DNA from: Streptomyces sp. TP-A0874
GTDB lineage: Bacteria > Actinomycetota > Actinomycetes > Streptomycetales > Streptomycetaceae
Length of the DNA: 64,000 nucleotides
Reading direction: 5' to 3'
Assembly (NCBI RefSeq): GCF_001748085.1
Contig: NZ_BBZK01000015.1
Location: 40,603 to 104,602, forward strand
Part shown: piece after piece, positions 61,501-64,000 of the stretch
How positions within the stretch are numbered: the stretch's first letter is position 1
How the letters are laid out: every line of letters starts with the position of its first letter
The notes under the pieces: generated by a model
Told to the model about the DNA's origin: nothing
Seen by the model: the letters and a program-made list of their open reading frames with translations, nothing else
Database searches by the model: none
Program-made: the position numbers and the translations under genes

Positions 61501-64000
61501 CTCGGCGGTCTCGGAGGTGGTCAGCAGCAGCCAGGGTGCCGCGTCCTCGAGTACGTACCCCAACCGCTCAGCCGGGTGCTCCGGGTCCAGCGGTATGTAC
61601 GCGGCACCGGACTTCAACACGGCCAGCAGCGCCACGAGCAGGTCGGGCGTGCGCGGCAGGGCCACCGCGACGTACCGATCGGCGGCGGCGCCGCGCTCGA
61701 TCAGCAGGTGGGCGAGCCGGTTGGCGCGGGCGTTCAGCTCCGCGTAGCTCAGGCTCTCCTCGCCGCAGATCAGCGCGGTGGCGTCGGCGGACTCCACCGC
61801 CTGCCGCTCGAAGAGCTCGGTGAACGGCTCCAGTCCGGGCTCCTCGGCGACCGTGCCGCACCAGTCGGTGAGCACCCGCCGCTCGTCGGCCGGGGAGAGC
61901 AGCCGCAGCCGGCCGACCGGCTCCGCGGTGTGCGACTCGGTGTTCTCCAGCAGCCGGAGCAGGCAGTCGCCGAGGGCGTCCACCCTGGCCCGGTCGAAGA
62001 GGTCCGGGCGGTAGGCGAGGTCCAGTCCCAGAGCGCTGCCCAGGCTGACCGTGAGGCTCAGCGGGTAGTGGGTGCCCTCGTGGTTCCGGCCGTCGACGAT
62101 GCCCAGTCCGCCGGCCGTGGAGCGCAGGTCGGCCGCGTCCACCGGGTAGTTCTCGAAGATGACCAGCGAGTCGAACAGCTCGCTCTGGCCGGCGCTCTTC
62201 TGGATCTCGTTGAGGCCGAGGTGCTGGTGGTCCATGAGTTCGGCCTGCTGCGTCTGGATGCGCGCGAGCAGTTCGCCGAGGCTCTCGGCCGGGTCCAGCC
62301 GGACCCGGACCGGCAGGGTGTTGATGAACAGCCCCACCATCGACTCGATGCCCGGGATCTCCGGCGGACGGCCGGAGACCGTCGCTCCGAAGACCACGTC
62401 GTCGCGGCCGGTGAGCTGACCGATCACCAGCGCCCAGGCGGCCTGGACGACGGTGTTGACGGTCACGCCCCGGCTGCGCGCCCAGCGCGAGAGCGCCTGG
62501 GTCAGTTCCTCGGGCAGCTCCAGCCGGACCCGCTCCGGTGCCACCGGCTCCCTGGTCGGGTCCGGTACGGCGAGCAGGGTCGGCTCGTCCAGTCCGGCGA
62601 GCGACTGCTGCCAGGCGGTCTCGGCGGCGGTGCGGTCCTGCTCACCCAGCCAGGCCAGGTACTCCCGGTACGGGGTGACCTTGGGCATGCCGGTGTCGTC
62701 ACCGTGCTCCCGGTAGAGCGCGAACAGCTCGCCCAGCAGCACCGGCATCGACCAGCCGTCGAGCAGGATGTGGTGGTGGCTGACGGCGAACCGGTAGCGG
62801 TCCGGCCCCAGCTCGATCAGTGCGAACCGCATCAGCGGCGGCTGGGTGAGGTCGAACCGGCGGGTTCGTTCCTCGTCGAGCAGACGCTCCAGCTCGCGGT
62901 CCCGCTCCTCGGCCGGCAGCCCGCTCAGGTCCGCGTCGGTCCAGGGCAGCCCGACCTCGGCCGGTATCACCTGCACCGGTTCGTCGAGGTCCTGGTGCCA
63001 GAAGCCGGCGCGCAGGTTGTCGTGGCGCGCGAGGAGGGTGCGCACCGCTGCCTGGAGCGCCGCGCGGTCCGTGGGACCTTCGATCTCGAAGTCCAGCTGC
63101 ACGGTGTAGACGTCCGAGGCTTCCTCGTCGTAGACCGCGTGGAACAGCAGCCCCTGCTGCAGCGGCGACAGCGGAAGTACGTCCACCAGGTTCGGCTGGC
63201 CCGCGGCGAGACGGTCGATCTGCGGCTGGCTGAGGTTGACCAGCGGGAGGTCGGACGGCGTGTAGCCACCCGCCTCAGGATCCTCACTATGCGTCACCAA
63301 AGCCTTCAAAGCCCGGAACCAGCCCTCAGCCAACTCCCGAACCTCAACCTCAGTGAACAACTCCTCAGGCCAGGACCAACCAGCCACCAACCGAGGACCA
63401 TCCACATGATCCTGAGTAACCGCGTTCACATCCAACGCATGATGCAACCGCATACCCGGATCACGCCCATCACCCAGATCGACGTCACTCCGCACAGCCC
63501 AATCAGCGACAGCCCCATCACCAGAACCATCCGCCGCATCAAACCGGCCCAAATAATTGAACCCGACCTGCGGAACAGCCCCGCCAGCCAAAACCCCAGC
63601 CGTCTCCGGATTCAAATACCGCAACAAACCAAACCCAAGACCACGATCAGGCAACGAATGCAACTGCTCCTTCACAGCCTTCAACGCCCGACCAGCAGCC
63701 GGCCCCCCAGCCCAAACCTCATCCCACTCTGACTCGACAACACCCACATCAAGCCGAACCGGGAACATACTCGTAAACCAACCAACCGTCCGAGAAAGAT
63801 CAACCCCCTCAACAAACTCCTCACGACCATGACCCTCCAGATCAACCAACACCCCAGAGGACCCCACACCACCCCGACGACGCCGCCAATCAGCAACCGC
63901 CAAAGCAAAACCAGTCAACAAAACATCATTGACCCCCGCATGAAAAGCAGCCGGAACCCGCGTCAACAACGCATCCGTCCACTCAGCATCCAAAGTCAAC
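58510..64000 (-). CDS. NRPS, 3'-part: (E)-C-A-PCP-E (5' end outside window)
   Basis: The frame is open to the right window edge; about 1,830 residues are seen. Order: C-terminal part of an E domain (about 1-270), C with H-H-I-L-L-D-G (about 408), A (about 600-1190), PCP with L-G-G-D-S (about 1265), E with H-H-L-V-V-D-G (about 1460), then a short acidic docking tail. The A-domain pocket reads D-I-L-Q-L-G-V-I-W-K, nearly the glycine code, although an intact E domain follows. The tail probably docks with the N-terminus of the next NRPS, whose start overlaps its stop. Two successive E domains predict two adjacent D-residues. Confidence 0.92.
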   Translation of the reverse strand, partial: LTLDAEWTDALLTRVPAAFHAGVNDVLLTGFALAVADWRRRRGGVGSSGVLVDLEGHGREEFVEGVDLSRTVGWFTSMFPVRLDVGVVESEWDEVWAGGPAAGRALKAVKEQLHSLPDRGLGFGLLRYLNPETAGVLAGGAVPQVGFNYLGRFDAADGSGDGAVADWAVRSDVDLGDGRDPGMRLHHALDVNAVTQDHVDGPRLVAGWSWPEELFTEVEVRELAEGWFRALKALVTHSEDPEAGGYTPSDLPLVNLSQPQIDRLAAGQPNLVDVLPLSPLQQGLLFHAVYDEEASDVYTVQLDFEIEGPTDRAALQAAVRTLLARHDNLRAGFWHQDLDEPVQVIPAEVGLPWTDADLSGLPAEERDRELERLLDEERTRRFDLTQPPLMRFALIELGPDRYRFAVSHHHILLDGWSMPVLLGELFALYREHGDDTGMPKVTPYREYLAWLGEQDRTAAETAWQQSLAGLDEPTLLAVPDPTREPVAPERVRLELPEELTQALSRWARSRGVTVNTVVQAAWALVIGQLTGRDDVVFGATVSGRPPEIPGIESMVGLFINTLPVRVRLDPAESLGELLARIQTQQAELMDHQHLGLNEIQKSAGQSELFDSLVIFENYPVDAADLRSTAGGLGIVDGRNHEGTHYPLSLTVSLGSALGLDLAYRPDLFDRARVDALGDCLLRLLENTESHTAEPVGRLRLLSPADERRVLTDWCGTVAEEPGLEPFTELFERQAVESADATALICGEESLSYAELNARANRLAHLLIERGAAADRYVAVALPRTPDLLVALLAVLKSGAAYIPLDPEHPAERLGYVLEDAAPWLLLTTSETAEALPRTGTEALLLDAPATERELSAQPTGNPAAARAVGAEAVGASTAYAIYTSGSTGRPKGVMVPRAGLDNFLAAMAARLPMGRQDRLIAVTTVSFDIAALELYLPLLAGAGIVLADPESVHDPALLSELVTRHGGTVLQATPSHWQALLSHGHEALRGMRMLIGGEAVPPGLAAEMTEVGSEVTNVYGPTETTIWSTAAVLDGTPGTPPIGEPILNTLVYVLDGALRPVAPGVPGELYIAGEGLARGYLGRPGLSAERFTADPYGRPGSRMYRTGDVVRWRADGRLEYLGRTDFQVKVRGFRIELGEIETVLVQHPLVAQAAVVVREDQPGVKRLAGYVVPAEGGPAASSDLREHVAEVLPEYMVPAAFVTLDALPLTPNGKLDRKALPAPDFSLLSTGQAPRTPREELLCRLFAEVLGLEQVSVDDNFFALGGDSIVSIQLVNRARQVGLVLTPREVFQHKTVEALAAALPEEETPAEAAPAAGSSDPAVGALPLTPIIHWLRGVDGPIDGFNQSIVAPVPGGLEPAQLTKIIQAVIDHHDALRMRLDRVGGEWILRIPPKGALDAEQLIRRVDVTGLAGAELHATLTSQAQLAQNRLAPGDGVMVQVVWFDGGPTAPGQLLLIVHHLVVDGVSWRILMPDLTAAYEAVASGREPALEPVWTSFRQWAQGLAREATAPERLAELPVWTKMLDVPAEPPLGARALDPAQDLFRTARQITMTLPPEWTGPLLTKSAAVFRTGVNEVLLTAFSLAVADWRRRRGADASRGVLVDLEGHGREDVVPGADISRTVGWFTSLYPVRLDPAVSSLEWEDVWSGGPAVGRALRAVREQLDALPDNGVGYGLLRYLNPETKPELAGLPAPQIGFNYLGRFEASGAPEEAAADTAGDTGGLGGSDPEMPMAHALEMNALTQVHPDGPRLVATWSWPGALFAEEEVRALAEGWFRALKAVVTYAENPDAGSDMLESPRAGAAPLVELGQDEIDEFEDELGLLSGEAT
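63270..64000 (-). other. Codon-usage patch in the partial E domain at the window edge
   Basis: From about 63270 to the end, the coding strand becomes rich in T-ending and TTG codons (the plus strand is A-rich), with a sharp left edge in the E-to-C linker. The protein sequence stays a normal E domain. The pattern matches the patch in A3 of the downstream NRPS. Its right limit is outside the window. Confidence 0.7.

Overview
The window is high-GC actinobacterial chromosome and almost certainly Streptomyces. It carries a conservon (cvnABCD), a CdgB-type GAF-PAS-GGDEF protein, a DasR-type site in front of nagK-nagA, mycothiol-linked formaldehyde detoxification genes, paired XRE/DUF397 genes and a CYP157-type P450. 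It falls into two halves. Positions 1 to about 25,000 look like conserved chromosomal core. Positions about 25,000 to 64,000 look like accessory biosynthetic DNA. A 162-bp MITE-like element (24984-25145) and a short tandem repeat (25755-25818) lie at the junction.

Core half. In order it holds: the end of gpgS; the conservon on the minus strand; a repeat-rich gap (3660-4505); a DUF574 methyltransferase; otsA and otsB (trehalose synthesis); an XRE/DUF397 pair with small divergent partners; an XRE plus membrane-protein pair; a lipoprotein; an IS4-like remnant; nagK-nagA; a GntR-TetR fusion regulator divergent from a flavin monooxygenase, with two GCACTAGTGC palindromes between them; a PfkB sugar kinase; a CBM35-like surface protein; cdgB; a flavin reductase; arfB; a TerD protein; and mscR with a metallo-beta-lactamase partner.

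Accessory half. Positions 26,380-30,642 form a small terpenoid locus: a CYP157-type P450 that lacks the ExxR motif, a class I terpene synthase with all its motifs, and a conventional P450. An MFS exporter and a LuxR-type regulator follow. Positions 46,314-64,000, read right to left, encode a working NRPS line that starts beyond the window (...E / C-A-PCP-E / C-A-PCP-C-A-PCP-C-A-PCP-TE) and continues into a DrrA/DrrB-like ABC exporter. Pocket residues suggest that the last three residues added are proline-like, a basic residue and phenylalanine-like.

The most unusual part lies between these two, at 33,857-42,912. It is a probable four-gene operon: a PqqD/RRE-like protein, a polyprenyl diphosphate synthase, a 56-residue peptide ending in a Gly/Cys-rich tail, and a roughly 2,430-residue NRPS-shaped protein. 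That last protein keeps the C-A-PCP-E-C-A fold order in one open frame but has lost the key catalytic residues of every enzymatic domain, and only its carrier domain looks intact. A divergent MMPL transporter gene shares the promoter region. I regard this operon as the best candidate for an undescribed system; its function cannot be read from the sequence.
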